Notes: generated from the letters alone by a model not told the origin. 6,757 nt of DNA from JAKALX01 sp964508715 (GCA_964508715.1 CAZDUX010000043.1:1-6757); one strand, 5' to 3'. Shown: positions 1 to 5,721, counted from the first letter of the stretch. Numbers and translations are program-made.

Positions 1-77
1 CCGCCCGCTCTGCTCTGGCAGGTACCGAGGGGCGGATTAATCAGCGAATCCCTAACCCACGCACGACCATCGATGCT

Positions 78-107
78 GATGCCCCCACCCCGACGGGCGG
101 GGGCATC
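78..107. terminator. GC-rich hairpin, probable terminator of a gene upstream of the window
   Basis: The arms GATGCCCCC (78-86) and GGGGGCATC (99-107) are perfectly complementary. The stem continues after one A/C mismatch with CCC (88-90) against GGG (95-97), leaving a four-base loop. No T-run follows on either strand, so this would be a U-less terminator if it is one. A short open frame ends in TAA at 38-40 and could be the tail of an upstream plus-strand gene, but its dozen residues are not recognisable. I see no other gene in 1-212. A structured regulatory element remains possible. Confidence 0.45.
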
Positions 108-169
108 GCAACGTGTGGAGTGTCGCCACGCCCGGCCCTCCCGAGGCAGCGGCTGGCCGGATGACATAC

Positions 170-205
170 TTGTGCTTGCGCGCGCACTTTTTATTCCTGT
201 AAGGT
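170..205 (+). promoter_or_regulatory. Candidate promoter and operator of the TetR-MFS operon
   Basis: A -10-like TAAGGT (200-205) sits 7 bases before the ATG at 213. An imperfect -35-like TTGCGC (176-181) lies 18 bases upstream of it. Overlapping the -35 is a dyad of the form GTGC-tt-GCGC-gc-GCAC (172-187), symmetric apart from its two dinucleotide spacers. TetR regulators usually autoregulate through a palindrome over their own promoter, so this is the best operator candidate here. No good Shine-Dalgarno lies before 213, which together with the box position suggests a leaderless transcript. The assignment is inferred from position and symmetry only. Confidence 0.4.
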
Positions 206-212
206 CGATCCC

Positions 213-893
213 ATGCCATCTCCCGCTGACAGCGACTTGCCCCCGCTCGACCACCCTCCTGAACGCGGCCGCCATGACAAGGAAGGCCGTCAACGCGCCC
301 TCCTCGATGCCGCAACCCGTGTCTTCGCCGAACATGGCTTCGATGCCGCTACCACACGCGAAGTCGCCGAGATTGCCCGCTGCTCCGAAGGCCTCATTCA
401 CCGCTATTTCGGCGGCAAGCGCGGGCTCCTTCTAGCCCTCCTCGAAGCCCGGGCTCCCGAAATTGCTGCCACCATCTCCCGGCCTTCGTCTTTCGAAGGC
501 AGCGTTGCCGCGCAGATTGCCGACCTCCTCATCTCCCAGATCGATGCAATGTGGGAAAACCGCGAGATCATGCGCGTCAACGTCTCACAGGCCAGCATCG
601 ACGCCGAAGTTGGCGACGTTATCGCCCGCCAGTACAACGGTGTGCGCATCGTTTCCATCGAATCACATCTGTCCGGCCTCCAGCTTGCTGGCCGCATCCG
701 CCCCGACGTGAACATCCACAGTGTCGCCCATGCGCTCTCCGGCCTCGGCTTTGCCATGGGCTTCTGGGCCCAGGTCGTCTTCGCCCAACCACGCGATGAA
801 ATCCGTCATTCAGCCCGCGCATTCGCCGATATTCTGGCTCGCGGCCTCGAACCATCGCCCCGCCACACCTCTGCGGGAGAGGACACCCTGTGA
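213..893 (+). CDS. TetR/AcrR-family transcriptional regulator
   Basis: A 226-residue protein with a typical TetR layout, probably a dimeric, ligand-responsive repressor in the cytoplasm. The N-terminal DNA-binding domain covers roughly residues 26-77. It has the family pattern: a helix with LLDAATRVFAEHGFDAATTREV, broken here as LLDAATRVFAEHGF (30-43) then DAATTREVAEIA (44-55), the recognition helix at about 57-66 (CSEGLIHRYF) and the closing GGKRGLLLALLE (67-78). The C-terminal half (about 95-212) is helical and variable, as expected for the ligand and dimer domain. The first ~25 residues are a polar extension beyond the usual start. The ATG at 213 is kept because a -10-like box sits at the leaderless distance before it. 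The stop overlaps the start of the efflux pump gene, so it probably represses itself and that pump. The inducer is not predictable. Confidence 0.93.
   Translation: MPSPADSDLPPLDHPPERGRHDKEGRQRALLDAATRVFAEHGFDAATTREVAEIARCSEGLIHRYFGGKRGLLLALLEARAPEIAATISRPSSFEGSVAAQIADLLISQIDAMWENREIMRVNVSQASIDAEVGDVIARQYNGVRIVSIESHLSGLQLAGRIRPDVNIHSVAHALSGLGFAMGFWAQVVFAQPRDEIRHSARAFADILARGLEPSPRHTSAGEDTL
876..883 (+). promoter_or_regulatory. Shine-Dalgarno deciding the GTG start of the efflux pump
   Basis: GGAGAGGA lies 6 bases before the GTG at 890 and inside the 3' end of the TetR gene. It is one of only two convincing Shine-Dalgarno sites in the window. It supports GTG at 890 over any later ATG, and supports translation from a shared TetR-MFS mRNA. 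Confidence 0.75.
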
Positions 894-2365
894 AATTCGA
901 ATACAAGTACATCGTTGCCCTCGTCTCCGTCTTCGGTCTCTTCATGGACCTTCTCGACGGCACGATCGTCAACGTCGCCGCTCCAACGCTCGCCCAGGAC
1001 TTCAATGCATCCACCACCACGATCGAATGGGTCATCACGGGCTATCTCCTGAGCCTCGCCGTCTTCATCCCCGTCTCCGGCTGGGCTGGTGATCGCTTCG
1101 GTACCAAGCGCACGTTTATGTTCGCCCTTTCCGTCTTCACCCTTTCGTCGTTCCTCTGTGCCATGGCCTGGAACATCGAGTCACTTATCGCCTTTCGCAT
1201 CTTCCAGGGTGTTGGTGGTGGCATGCTTACCCCGGTTGGCACCGCCATGGTCTTCCGTGCCTTCCCTCCCAGTGAGCGCTCGAAAGCATCCGGCGTCATG
1301 GTCATCCCCACCACGGTCGCTCCTGCGAGTGGACCGATCCTCGGTGGCTTCCTCGTCGAATACGTGAGCTGGGAGTGGATCTTCCTCGTCAACGTCCCCG
1401 TCGGCATCATCGGCCTCTTCGTCAGCTGGCGATTCCTCCAGGAGGACAAGCAGCCGAGCCCCGGCCACTTTGACATGTACGGCTTCGCCCTCGCAGCCGC
1501 CGGTATGGCTTCCCTCCAGTATGCCCTCGCCGAAGCAGGCTCCCGCGGTTTCGATGACACCCGCGTGATTGGCTTCCTCGTCGCGGGCGCTGCCCTCCTC
1601 GCTGCCTTCGCAGCCGCCGAGCTACGTATCACCCAGCCGATGATCGACGTCCGCCTCTTCCGAAACCGCCTCTTCCGCCAGTGCACCAGCACCCAATTCA
1701 TCTCGATGATCGGTTTCTCCGGTGCGCTCTTCCTCCTGCCGTTCCTCCTCCAGCGCGAACGGGGCCTCTCCCCATTTGAATCTGGCCTCACCACCTTCCC
1801 CATGGCTATCGGTGTCATGATGATGGCTCAGCCGGTGAGCCGCCTGTATCGCTTCATTGGTCCACGCCGGCTCATCGCCACCGGACTCGTACTGGCCACA
1901 TTCAGCACCCTCACCCTCGCATTCATCGATCTGGATACCAACCTCTGGTACATCCGCGGCATCATGCTCCTCCGCGGTTGGGGCTTCGGTATGATGCTCG
2001 TCCCCATGCAGGCCGCCACCTTCGCCACCATCTCACCAATCGACACCGGCCGTGCAAGCTCCCTCTTCAGCGTCAGCCGTATGGTCGGCCAGAGCCTCGG
2101 AGTCGCTATCTCCGCCACCGTGCTCAGCAATCGCATCACGGCCCACGGCGGTGTCCCCGCTGCCCACCTCCGCAATCTCCCGCAGGCCGTTCAGGATGGC
2201 ACGGTGCTCGCCTACCGCGATGCCTTCGTCGTTGCCGCCGTGCTTACCGTGCTCGGTATCATCATGGCCCTCCTCATCAAGGACAGCGACGCCGAGGCGA
2301 GCATGAAACCTCGGACCATCACCACCGGCAGAGACTCCGACGAACTCGCAGTGGTAGTCCACTGA
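890..2365 (+). CDS. DHA2-family (EmrB/QacA-type) MFS drug efflux transporter
   Basis: A 491-residue inner-membrane protein, likely a proton-coupled exporter of drugs or toxic metabolites. It starts at GTG, and its first four bases (GTGA) contain the TetR stop, so the two genes are translationally coupled. Family motifs are in order: LDGTIVNVAAPTL (22-34, motif D1 with the helix-1 acid D23), GWAGDRFGTKR (64-74, motif A), FRIFQGVGGGMLTP (102-115, motif B) and APASGPILGGF (144-154, antiporter motif C). The next segment, WEWIFLVNVPVG (161-172), is a hallmark of DHA2 pumps. Hydrophobic segments along the length fit 14 helices, the last at about 445-463, followed by a charged tail. Length is normal for the family. 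No EmrA-type periplasmic adaptor is nearby, which fits a monoderm or an autonomous pump. The substrate cannot be read from sequence. Confidence 0.95.
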   Translation: MKFEYKYIVALVSVFGLFMDLLDGTIVNVAAPTLAQDFNASTTTIEWVITGYLLSLAVFIPVSGWAGDRFGTKRTFMFALSVFTLSSFLCAMAWNIESLIAFRIFQGVGGGMLTPVGTAMVFRAFPPSERSKASGVMVIPTTVAPASGPILGGFLVEYVSWEWIFLVNVPVGIIGLFVSWRFLQEDKQPSPGHFDMYGFALAAAGMASLQYALAEAGSRGFDDTRVIGFLVAGAALLAAFAAAELRITQPMIDVRLFRNRLFRQCTSTQFISMIGFSGALFLLPFLLQRERGLSPFESGLTTFPMAIGVMMMAQPVSRLYRFIGPRRLIATGLVLATFSTLTLAFIDLDTNLWYIRGIMLLRGWGFGMMLVPMQAATFATISPIDTGRASSLFSVSRMVGQSLGVAISATVLSNRITAHGGVPAAHLRNLPQAVQDGTVLAYRDAFVVAAVLTVLGIIMALLIKDSDAEASMKPRTITTGRDSDELAVVVH

Positions 2366-2426
2366 GTGTATTCCGCGAGTCCAGACCCTGGCTGGAAGGC
2401 CTGGCGCTCCCCTTCCCACCGATTGG

Positions 2427-2463
2427 TGCGCTGTCGCCAGTGTCGGCGATGCCGTGTTGCGCA
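2427..2463. terminator. Weak nested hairpin after the efflux gene
   Basis: An inner stem TCGCC/GGCGA (2434-2438 with 2445-2449) is nested in an outer stem TGCGC/GCGCA (2427-2431 with 2459-2463). The intervening arm is unequal and there is no T-run. It lies in the 143-base gap between the pump and rsmE and could end the TetR-MFS transcript. In GC-rich DNA such short stems arise by chance, so support is limited. Confidence 0.25.
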
Positions 2464-2495
2464 GACCACCCGGTCCCTCGATCCTGCCTTTCGCA

Positions 2496-2501
2496 TACAC
2501 T
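2496..2501 (+). promoter_or_regulatory. -10-like box for a leaderless rsmE transcript
   Basis: TACACT matches TANNNT and ends 7 bases before the rsmE ATG. There is no Shine-Dalgarno in the 25 bases before that ATG. No clear -35 is visible at 16-19 bases upstream. The box is judged by its repeated position before several genes of this window. Confidence 0.45.
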
Positions 2502-2508
2502 TTCGCCG

Positions 2509-3228
2509 ATGGCTCACGTCCCTCGCCTCTATATCCCCGAACGCCTCGGCCCGGGCCCGATCACCCTCGATGCGGCCCAGGCTCGCCGCCTCACCTCAGT
2601 CATGCGCCTTCGTGAGGGCGAAAGCTTTCTCGTCTTCCCGGGTGATGGCCGGGAATGGCGCGCCCGCCTCGTTTCGGTGTCGAAGGCAGCCACCCTTGCC
2701 GAAATTGAGGAACTTACCCGCCAGGAACCTGCCCTTCCCATCATCCTCGAAGCGTGGCTTGCCCTCATCCGACCCCAACTCTTCGACTTGGCCATCGAGA
2801 AATGCACCGAGGCCGGTGTCGACATCATCCGCCCGATGCGTACCGGGTATCTCGCCCGTGGCGAATCGGCATCCGGCCAGCGCCAGGACCGCTGGGAGCG
2901 CATCGCCATCGAAGCCGCCGAGCAATCTGGCCGCCTGCGCGTCCCCGTCATCGAGGCTCCCACCGAGTTCTCGAGCCTGCTCAATCGTCCGCGGATCCCC
3001 ACCTTCATCGGTGAGCAGCACGGCAGACCGTGGTCCGAAGTGGCGGAACGCATGCCCCTTCAGGGCGCCGTGGCTGTCGTTGTCGGACCCGAGGGCGGCT
3101 TCAGTCGCGACGAACTCGCTGCGGCGACTGCCCACGGCGCTGTGGCCACCTCGTTCGGCCCCAACATCCTCCGTGCCGAGACGGCGGCTATCGTCGCTGT
3201 TTCCCTCGTCCGGTCTCTTGGCAGGTAA
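2509..3228 (+). CDS. rsmE: 16S rRNA (uracil-1498-N3)-methyltransferase RsmE
   Basis: A 239-residue SPOUT-class methyltransferase, which in the characterised family methylates N3 of U1498 in 16S rRNA using S-adenosylmethionine. The N-terminal PUA-like domain includes ARRLTSVMRLREGESFLVF (25-43). The SPOUT knot domain has LAIEKCTEAGVDIIRPM (94-110), RWERIAIEAAEQSGR (128-142), the SAM-binding GPEGGFSRDE (193-202) and ILRAETAAIVA (220-230), all RsmE signatures. Length is close to the E. coli protein. The reading frame is open far upstream into the pump gene. The ATG at 2509 is chosen because MAHVPRLYIPERL aligns with the family N-terminus and a -10-like box lies 7 bases before it. In many bacteria rsmE follows prmA, but here it does not. 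Confidence 0.95.
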   Translation: MAHVPRLYIPERLGPGPITLDAAQARRLTSVMRLREGESFLVFPGDGREWRARLVSVSKAATLAEIEELTRQEPALPIILEAWLALIRPQLFDLAIEKCTEAGVDIIRPMRTGYLARGESASGQRQDRWERIAIEAAEQSGRLRVPVIEAPTEFSSLLNRPRIPTFIGEQHGRPWSEVAERMPLQGAVAVVVGPEGGFSRDELAAATAHGAVATSFGPNILRAETAAIVAVSLVRSLGR

Positions 3229-3257
3229 ACACGGGCGACCCTCCGCCAATTTCCCGC

Positions 3258-3263
3258 TACCCT
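3258..3263 (+). promoter_or_regulatory. -10-like box before the small membrane protein
   Basis: TACCCT fits TANNNT and ends 6 bases before the ATG at 3270, with no Shine-Dalgarno between the rsmE stop and that ATG. It would give the small gene its own leaderless transcript, although it lies only 29 bases past the rsmE stop and read-through is also plausible. No -35 is recognisable. Confidence 0.4.
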
Positions 3264-3269
3264 GCTTCC

Positions 3270-3674
3270 ATGCAAACCGTTCGGGGACTCGGCATCGCCT
3301 TCGCACTCTTCGCCGCGAGCTTCGCGCTCCATATCGTGGGCGGTGCGACCGGCCAGGGTTGGCTCTTCGCCATCGCCGTTGCCTTCATCTACATCACGGC
3401 CACCGGGTTCCCCGCGATCGCCATTATCATCGCCGGTTTTCCCGACCTCGATCATCCCGGTGCTCGTTTCACCGGGGCCGTCGGCGCGGCAGCCGGCTAT
3501 GTCTTCACGGTGGGGGCCCTCTGGGCGGCAAACGGTCGCGCCTTCGCCTGGTGGGAGTTCCCGGCCGCCTTCCTCCTCGTCATGCTCTCGACGGCCATCA
3601 TCCTCGTTGGCTGGCGTCTCCGAGCCAGCCGGGGGTCGCGCATTAATCCGCGGGCACTCCCCGGCCGGAGCTAA
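3270..3674 (+). CDS. Small four-helix membrane protein of unknown function
   Basis: A 134-residue protein I do not recognise. It has four hydrophobic stretches at about residues 5-25, 31-57, 66-87 and 95-115, so it should be an integral inner-membrane protein. A short polar loop, FPDLDHPGARF (57-67), joins helices 2 and 3. The C-terminal tail is basic (WRLRASRGSR at 115-124), suggesting a cytoplasmic C-terminus by the positive-inside rule. Codon use matches its plus-strand neighbours. The frame is open back to 3030 inside rsmE, but the ATG at 3270 is the first start outside that gene and begins a sensible hydrophobic protein. It sits 41 bases after rsmE, possibly co-transcribed. Its stop lies 3 bases from the stop of the convergent permease relic. 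No function is assigned. Confidence 0.7.
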   Translation: MQTVRGLGIAFALFAASFALHIVGGATGQGWLFAIAVAFIYITATGFPAIAIIIAGFPDLDHPGARFTGAVGAAAGYVFTVGALWAANGRAFAWWEFPAAFLLVMLSTAIILVGWRLRASRGSRINPRALPGRS

Positions 3675-3677
3675 CGG

Positions 3678-3842
3678 TCAGTTCCGCAACTGCGGATCGA
3701 GAATGTCGCGCAACGCATCCCCCAGCAGATTCGCTCCCAGCACCACCAGGCTGATCGCGATCCCCTGGAACGCCGCGAATACGATCCTACATAATATCGG
3801 CCAGGGCACGATCTCGAACGTCACCGGCAACCATTGCGTCAT
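3678..3842 (-). pseudogene. C-terminal relic of a DppC/OppC-like peptide ABC transporter permease
   Basis: On the minus strand the frame ending in TGA at 3680-3678 reads FAAFQGIAISLVVLGANLL followed by GDALRDILDPQLRN. This is the characteristic last helix and tail of dipeptide/oligopeptide ABC permeases (DppC type: GIAI, LVVLGANLLGD, LRD.LDP). Upstream, MTQWLPVTFEIVPWPILCRI continues the frame to an ATG at 3842. An in-frame stop at 3884-3882 closes it, so at most about 67 residues of a protein normally near 300 are open. The segment ILCRIV uses the codons ATA, TTA, TGT and AGG, unusual here and a sign of decay. I see no permease core or ATPase upstream on this strand. The relic is convergent with the small membrane gene and presumably marks a deletion that removed the rest of a transport operon. 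Confidence 0.75.
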
Positions 3843-3945
3843 CTGCCCGACGACTGGACGCTTTCCCCCGGAAGCTTGTTCTCATGTCGCCCGGCGCAAC
3901 ATTCACAGGGTCCCGCGCCCACGGCAACTACAACGTGATAACCGT

Positions 3946-3983
3946 GATCGCCGACACAGCGAACACGATCTGTGGCGGAGATC
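3946..3983. repeat. Imperfect inverted repeat in the non-coding stretch
   Basis: The left arm 3946-3959 (GATCGCCGACACAG) and right arm 3970-3983 (CTGTGGCGGAGATC) pair at 12 of 14 positions, the two mismatches both being purine-purine (G/A and A/G). The loop is 10 bases. It could be an RNA hairpin, a protein-binding dyad or a remnant of a mobile element end. No flanking direct repeats were noticed. Confidence 0.45.
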
Positions 3984-4148
3984 GGCGAGGCGGCGCATGA
4001 TCTATCGTCGTATAGCCGACGCCCACCGCTTGTCGACATCTGCCCGGCGGCTGAACGGCCCATGGCTGCACCGCCCCAGATATGGTTTCCGTCACTCGTT
4101 ATCGGTGGATTCTTCCTGCTGTCGTTGCCACCACATCCCGTGAAGGCC

Positions 4149-4170
4149 GGTGCCGAGGCGCGTCGGCACC
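4149..4170. repeat. Perfect 8-bp hairpin in the non-coding stretch
   Basis: GGTGCCGA (4149-4156) and TCGGCACC (4163-4170) are exact reverse complements around a six-base loop. No T-run follows on either strand. It may be a leftover terminator of a lost gene or an RNA structure. Nothing nearby decides between these. Confidence 0.4.
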
Positions 4171-4371
4171 CAAACCACCGGCCCACCGGGGCCCACCTTC
4201 GTCCAGGATGCCCGATCCCATGCCTTTCGTGCCCATGGCATCCCTCCGGAGACTACGCCCCTCGAGCTTGAGCGCTGCTCTCCTCCGCCGCTTTCCAACC
4301 TGCCAATGCTTGCCTGGAATTGAGAGCGGGTCCTTTGCTTCCTCAATAACGGTGGCCGCCGCCTCGCGTAA

Positions 4372-4456
4372 TTCGCATCTCGCAGCGCCGTTTGCTAGAT
4401 TGCCTCCGAGTCCTTTCAAACAACCGAACACCTTATCTGTAACGAAAGAAGGAGGG
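4372..4456 (+). promoter_or_regulatory. Candidate promoter and strong Shine-Dalgarno of the oxidoreductase gene
   Basis: AAGGAGGG (4449-4456) ends 5 bases before the ATG at 4462. It is the strongest ribosome-binding site in the window and fixes the start. A possible promoter is TTCGCA (4372-4377), 18 bases, then TAGATT (4396-4401), which would give a leader of roughly 50 bases. TATCTG at 4434-4439 is an alternative -10 but lies too close to leave the Shine-Dalgarno a comfortable leader. The Shine-Dalgarno is secure; the promoter is tentative. Confidence 0.5.
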
Positions 4457-4461
4457 CAGTC

Positions 4462-5481
4462 ATGCCCAAGCGTCTCGCAGTCTCCGTCGGCTTTGCCCAG
4501 GGCCCCGAGGCCACCAAAGAGATCATCAAGCGCATTCAGATCGCCGAGGAAGTTGGCGTCGAGACCGTCTTCACCGCCGAAACCTGGGGCCGCGACCAGT
4601 TCTCGCTCCTCACCCAGATCGCGCTCAATACGAAGAAGATCAATCTCGGCACTGGCATCGCCCCGGTCTTTGGCCGCTCCCCCGCTGTCCTCGCCATGAC
4701 TGCCGCCACACTCGACGAACTCTCCGGTGGCCGCGTCGTACTTGGACTTGGCACCTCCGGCGCTCGCGTCATCGAGCATTGGCACGGCGAGAAGTTCTCC
4801 AAGCCAATCCAGCGCACGAAGGAATACGTCGAGATCATCAATATGATCATCAGTGGCGAGAAGGTCTTCTACGACGGCGAGATCTTCAAGCTTCAGCGCG
4901 GATTCAAGCTCCTTTTCGAACCCGTTCGCAAGCACATCCCCATCTACGTCGCCTCCATCTCCCCAAGGAGTATGCAGAGCCTCGCCGGCGTCGCCGACGG
5001 TTGGATGCCCATCTACTGGCCGAAATCGAAGTTCGACGACGGCAACAAGCTGATCTCCGAAGCCGCCCAGAAGGCAGGCCGCCCCGCCGATGCCGTCGAA
5101 TGCGTCGCCTCCGTCACAGTCGTCATCAATCCCGATATCGAGAAGGCGAAAGTCCAGGCCGCTGGGCCCATCTCCTGGTACGTCACGAACATGGGCGACT
5201 TCTATCACGAGATGCTTACCCGCAACGGTTTCGGCCCCGAAGTTGCCGCCATGCGCAAGGCAGGCGAAGAGCACAAGCCCATGCCCTTCCAGACCAACCC
5301 CGAACTCATGGCCGCCATGGGCGACCGTATGCTCAACGAAACCGCCATCTACGGCGACCTCGAAACAGTTGCCGCCGGCCTCGAAGAGCGCCGCCAACTC
5401 GGTGTCGACCTCCCGAGCATCTCGATGCCAATGGGGTCCCCCCAGGATGTCGAGCGTATCCTCGGCACCCTCGTCAGCTAA
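4462..5481 (+). CDS. LLM-class (luciferase-like) F420-dependent-type oxidoreductase
   Basis: A 339-residue soluble protein of the bacterial luciferase-like TIM-barrel superfamily, closest in style to F420-dependent Mer-like reductases and dehydrogenases. Seen in order: the early strand LAVSVGFAQG (5-14), the helix IQIAEEVGVETVFTAETWGRD split as IQIAEEVGVE (25-34) and TVFTAETWGRD (35-45), then INLGTGIAPVFGRSP (60-74). MTAATLDELSGGRVVLGLG (79-97), the segment typical of F420 members, follows. IPIYVASISPRSMQSLAG (159-176) and VADGWMPI (177-184) complete the cofactor side of the barrel. Use of F420 rather than FMN is inferred from family resemblance, and the substrate is unknown. It is preceded by a strong Shine-Dalgarno and followed 21 bases later by a hairpin, so it looks monocistronic. 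No F420 biosynthesis gene is in the window. Confidence 0.92.
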   Translation: MPKRLAVSVGFAQGPEATKEIIKRIQIAEEVGVETVFTAETWGRDQFSLLTQIALNTKKINLGTGIAPVFGRSPAVLAMTAATLDELSGGRVVLGLGTSGARVIEHWHGEKFSKPIQRTKEYVEIINMIISGEKVFYDGEIFKLQRGFKLLFEPVRKHIPIYVASISPRSMQSLAGVADGWMPIYWPKSKFDDGNKLISEAAQKAGRPADAVECVASVTVVINPDIEKAKVQAAGPISWYVTNMGDFYHEMLTRNGFGPEVAAMRKAGEEHKPMPFQTNPELMAAMGDRMLNETAIYGDLETVAAGLEERRQLGVDLPSISMPMGSPQDVERILGTLVS

Positions 5482-5502
5482 CCTCGCTCGGGCCAGTCAG
5501 CC

Positions 5503-5537
5503 GAACGGGCCTGCTTTTTTTCGAAGCAGGCCCGTTC
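5503..5537 (+). terminator. Strong 14-bp hairpin with the T-run in its loop, after the oxidoreductase
   Basis: GAACGGGCCTGCTT (5503-5516) pairs perfectly with AAGCAGGCCCGTTC (5524-5537), leaving the loop TTTTTCG. It starts 21 bases after the stop codon. Normally the T-run follows the stem of an intrinsic terminator, but here seven Ts lie at the tip and none follow on either strand. It is still the best candidate for the 3' end of the oxidoreductase mRNA, and being symmetric it could act on both strands. Confidence 0.65.
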
Positions 5538-5551
5538 ACACTCCGAATTCA

Positions 5552-5679
5552 TCGCCCATTCGCCCTCTCGCCCTCTCGCCCCCTCGCCCATTCGCCCTTT
5601 CGCCCTCTCGCCCTTTCGCCCTCTCGCCCTCTCGCCCTCTCGCCCTCTCGCCCATTCGCCTATTCGCCCATTCGCCCTT
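5552..5679. repeat. Tandem array of sixteen 8-bp units, consensus TCGCCCNN
   Basis: From 5552 to 5679 the sequence is an unbroken run of sixteen octamers in one register. The first six bases are TCGCCC in fifteen units, and TCGCCT in the unit at 5656. The last two bases vary: AT, TC, TC, CC, AT, TT, TC, TT, TC, TC, TC, TC, AT, AT, AT, TT. The conserved core with a variable dinucleotide suggests growth by slippage with later change, or selection on the core. On the minus strand this gives GGG every 8 bases with five-base loops such as CGAGA. The array lies between the oxidoreductase hairpin and the stress-protein promoter. Since 8 is not a multiple of 3, every frame through it gives the same kind of eight-residue peptide repeat, which is not evidence of coding. 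Confidence 0.97.
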
Positions 5680-5683
5680 TCCG

Positions 5684-5715
5684 ACGATGCGGGATCCCCG
5701 CGTCGTGCGTATCCT
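5684..5715 (+). promoter_or_regulatory. Dyad and -10-like box of the universal stress protein gene
   Basis: ACGATGCGGG (5684-5693) pairs with CCCGCGTCGT (5697-5706) over ten positions with a single T/G wobble and a three-base centre ATC. Four bases later TATCCT (5710-5715) fits TANNNT and ends 6 bases before the ATG at 5722. The dyad occupies the spacer and -35 zone, where a repressor or activator would sit. It could equally be a hairpin that blocks read-through from upstream. There is no Shine-Dalgarno before 5722, so a leaderless transcript is likely. Confidence 0.5.
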
Positions 5716-5721
5716 CACACC

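Larger units (their letters stand above)
3885..4461. other. Non-coding or degenerate stretch between the permease relic and the oxidoreductase gene
   Basis: No reading frame on either strand has recognisable domains or codon use like the neighbours. The open frames here are short and low-quality. On the minus strand a fragment GCGGNDS near 4140-4120 resembles the lipobox tail of a substrate-binding lipoprotein, which would fit the adjacent permease relic. It has no signal peptide before it and is not enough for a call. Two inverted repeats (3946-3983 and 4149-4170) and the oxidoreductase promoter are the only structures I can point to. Plus-strand C richness persists through the region. Confidence 0.6.

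Noticed and set aside
52..315. Minus-strand frame overlapping the TetR start
   Set aside because: Composition is a shadow of the GC hairpin and the TetR 5' end, with no recognisable domain.
1978..2508. Upstream extension of the rsmE frame into the pump gene
   Set aside because: The extra residues are arginine/histidine-rich shadow of the pump gene. RsmE homology starts at the ATG at 2509.
2366..3646. 426-residue plus-strand frame spanning rsmE and the next gene
   Set aside because: Low-complexity serine/arginine/proline shadow in another frame of two better genes.
4099..4186. Minus-strand lipoprotein fragment (GCGGNDS lipobox-like)
   Set aside because: There is no signal peptide before it and no recognisable domain after it; kept only as a hint within the scar region.
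4099..5397. 432-residue open frame on the minus strand opposite the oxidoreductase
   Set aside because: It is antisense to a clear LLM protein, shows no domain pattern, and is explained by C-ending codons on the sense strand, which remove stops from the opposite frame.
5552..5679. CRISPR array or coding peptide repeats
   Set aside because: Units are 8 bp with no spacers, so not CRISPR. The peptide repeat appears in every frame because of the 8-bp period and has no gene context.
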